DNA from: Myxococcales bacterium
GTDB lineage: Bacteria; Myxococcota; Bradymonadia; UBA7976; UBA1532
Length of the DNA: 8,379 nucleotides
Assembly (NCBI GenBank): GCA_020430675.1
Contig: JAGQJJ010000134.1
Location: 1-8,379 of the forward strand
Direction of reading: 5' to 3'
Positions within the stretch are counted from its first letter, which is position 1. Each line of letters begins with the position of its first letter. The notes under the pieces are model-generated. The model was given only the letters and a program-made list of their open reading frames with translations, was not told the origin of the DNA and made no database searches. Shown here piece by piece: positions 6,751 through 8,379 of the stretch. A program made the position numbers and the translations under genes.

Positions 6751-8379
6751 ATGCGGCGCATCGGGATCGTGAATCGGGGCGAGCCTGCCGTCAGGTTCCT
6801 CACTGCGCTGGACGCCCTGCGCCGCGAGGAGGCGGATGGCCCGCTGGCGGTGGCCCTGTATACCGACCCGGACGCCGACTCGCTGTACGTGCGCTCGGCC
6901 GACGCCGCGGTGCGCATCGGCGAGGGACGCGCGGCCTATCTCGACGCGCGCAACGTGGTCGCCGGGCTGCGCGCGGGCGGCTGTGACGCCGCCTGGCTGG
7001 GGTGGGGCTTCGCCTCGGAGGACGGCCCCTTCTGCGCGCAGCTCGAAGCCGCGGGCATCCGCCTGCTGGCGCCGCGGCCCGAGACGATGGCGCGCCTGGG
7101 CGACAAGATCGCCGCCAAGCAGCTCGCCGAGAAGTGCCGCGTGCCGGTGGCGCCGTGGGCCGTGGTCAACGATGTGACCGAGGCCCGCGCGGCGGCGCTG
7201 CGCATCGGGTTCCCGCTGATGCTCAATGCGGCCGGCGGCGGCGGCGGGGGCGGCATCCGGCGCATGGAGTCCCTCGACCGACTCGCCGAAGCCTTTGTCA
7301 CCGCCCGCGACGAAGCTGCCCGCTCGTTCGGCGGCGGCGGCATCTTCCTCGAACGCTGCATCGATGACGCCCGCCACGTCGAGTTGCAGGTGCTCGGCGA
7401 CGGCCAGGGCCGGGTACGCATCTTCGGCACGCGCGACTGCTCGTTGCAGCGGCGGCGACAGAAGATCATCGAAGAGTGCCTCGCGCCCAACCTGCCCGGC
7501 CGCGTCGAGAAGCGGCTGGTCGAAGCGGCGCGCCGCCTGTGCTCGGCGGTGCACTACCGCAGCGCGGGCACGGTCGAGTTCCTCTATGACCCGCGCACGA
7601 CCGAGGTCTACTTCCTGGAGGTCAATACCCGCCTGCAGGTCGAGCACCCGGTGACCGAAGAGGTCTTTGGCGTCGACCTGGTGCGGGCCCAGATCGACCT
7701 GGCGCGCGGGCGGGCGTTGCCCACGGTGCCCGAGCCGCGCGGGTGGGCCATCGAAGCGCGCGTCTGCGCTGAAGATCCGCATAACGGCTTCATGCCGGCG
7801 CCCGGGCGGCTCGTGCGCTTCGTGCTGCCGACGGGCCCCGGGCTGCGGGTCGACACCGGCTTCACCGAGGGCGACGTGATCTCGGCCGACTTCGACCCGC
7901 TGGTGGCCAAGGTCATCGCCTGGGGCCCCGACCGCGGGGCGGCGCTGGCGCGGCTGGCGCGGGCACTGGACCATACGCGGGTCATCGTCGAAGGCGGCAC
8001 CACCAATCTGGTCTTCTTGCGGGCGCTGTTGACCCGCGAAGACGTGCGGTCAGGCGATGTCGACGTGGGCCTGGTCGACCGCCTGAAGGTCGACCCGCCG
8101 CCGGGCGCGGGCGTGGCGGTGCTGGCGGCGGCCATCGACCGCTTCGTGGCGAACGGCGACCTTTTGACCACCGGCGCCGATCGCCACCGCGTCGATGTGG
8201 GCGAGCCGCTCTTTGTCTATCGCACCGGCGCCGATCGCTACCGCGTGGTGGGCGATGAGGGCACGGTCGCGGTGGGCTACGAGGTCGACGGTCCCTATCA
8301 GGCGTGGCTCTCGATCGGAAGCGGGCGCCATCGCGTGGAGCGGGCGCCGGGCGATCTGGTCTACGTGGTCGACGGCACG
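6751..8379 (+). CDS. Acyl-CoA carboxylase, biotin carboxylase part (partial, runs off right edge)
   Basis: Cytoplasmic ATP-grasp enzyme expected to carboxylate biotin for acyl-CoA carboxylation. 543 residues are visible with no stop. ATG at 6751 follows GGAGG at 6742-6746. The N domain (1-110) opens with IGIVNRGEPAVRF and has LGWGFASE at 83-90, close to the long fused carboxylases of actinobacteria and relatives (about 1,800 residues). The ATP-grasp part (about 115-320) has Lys119, a Gly loop at 162-168, RHVELQ with His209, QRRRQK with Lys238, Glu276, and FLEVNTRLQVEHP with Glu290, Asn292, Arg294 and Glu298. The C domain (about 328-445) has EARVCAEDP with Arg337. Residues 446-543 are a beta-rich segment like the linker preceding a biotinyl domain. 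Odd: Asn159 stands where E. coli AccC has ATP-binding Lys159, and Gly167 replaces Arg167. Biotinyl and carboxyltransferase domains would lie beyond the window; that fusion is inferred. Confidence 0.9.
   Translation, partial: MRRIGIVNRGEPAVRFLTALDALRREEADGPLAVALYTDPDADSLYVRSADAAVRIGEGRAAYLDARNVVAGLRAGGCDAAWLGWGFASEDGPFCAQLEAAGIRLLAPRPETMARLGDKIAAKQLAEKCRVPVAPWAVVNDVTEARAAALRIGFPLMLNAAGGGGGGGIRRMESLDRLAEAFVTARDEAARSFGGGGIFLERCIDDARHVELQVLGDGQGRVRIFGTRDCSLQRRRQKIIEECLAPNLPGRVEKRLVEAARRLCSAVHYRSAGTVEFLYDPRTTEVYFLEVNTRLQVEHPVTEEVFGVDLVRAQIDLARGRALPTVPEPRGWAIEARVCAEDPHNGFMPAPGRLVRFVLPTGPGLRVDTGFTEGDVISADFDPLVAKVIAWGPDRGAALARLARALDHTRVIVEGGTTNLVFLRALLTREDVRSGDVDVGLVDRLKVDPPPGAGVAVLAAAIDRFVANGDLLTTGADRHRVDVGEPLFVYRTGADRYRVVGDEGTVAVGYEVDGPYQAWLSIGSGRHRVERAPGDLVYVVDGT
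8170..8246 (+). repeat. Internal duplication in the post-biotin-carboxylase segment
   Basis: Two 23-base copies starting at 8170 and 8224 differ at one position and encode TGADRHRV (474-481) and TGADRYRV (492-499), 18 residues apart. This looks like a duplicated beta-strand pair in the linker region. The conserved DNA suggests a recent copy or gene conversion, though the GC-rich code restricts variation. Confidence 0.65.

Noticed and set aside
6709..7974. 421-codon minus-strand open frame
   Set aside because: It is antisense to the biotin carboxylase, which has a near-complete set of catalytic residues. The minus product has no recognisable domain.

Overview
The window is very GC-rich and tightly coding, with large extracytoplasmic proteins: a Cys-rich lipoprotein behind an Asp/Ala/Pro/Gly linker, and a beta-propeller c-type cytochrome ending in a thrombospondin-type-3-like Ca-binding motif. 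Together with a DmdC-type acyl-CoA dehydrogenase and what looks like the start of a very long fused acyl-CoA carboxylase, this suggests a free-living Gram-negative bacterium of the Myxococcota / Bradymonadota (former Deltaproteobacteria) type. That placement rests on style of gene content, not on a marker gene.

Layout. (1) 1-1391, minus strand: a Cys-rich lipoprotein, cut by the left edge, with a plausible promoter at 1420-1449. (2) 1491-3251, minus: a complete acyl-CoA dehydrogenase of the about 590-residue DmdC-like class. (3) 3410-6328, minus: a complete 972-residue exported protein, with a seven-blade YVTN/NHL-like propeller, two CxxCH haem sites and a C-terminal Ca-binding-like motif. 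(4) 6329-6750: a 422-base divergent intergenic region with a 10-bp inverted repeat and several possible RNA hairpins. (5) 6751-8379, plus: the biotin carboxylase part of a multidomain acyl-CoA carboxylase, cut by the right edge.

The two CoA enzymes point to fatty-acyl or branched acyl-CoA metabolism in the cytoplasm. The lipoprotein and the cytochrome act outside the inner membrane. Nothing seen ties the four genes into one pathway. The three minus-strand genes are separated by 99 and 158 bases, so they are probably not one tight operon. The cytochrome and carboxylase genes are divergent and could share control from the inverted repeat between them.

The most unusual points are: the lipoprotein consists of six tandem eight-cysteine modules built on a twin CX3C pattern, with the two outer cysteines lost together in one module; the biotin carboxylase carries Asn where the ATP-binding Lys (E. 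coli AccC Lys159) is expected, and Gly in place of Arg in the Gly-rich loop; and the carboxylase leader can form mutually exclusive hairpins. No mobile element, CRISPR array, tRNA or rRNA was seen.
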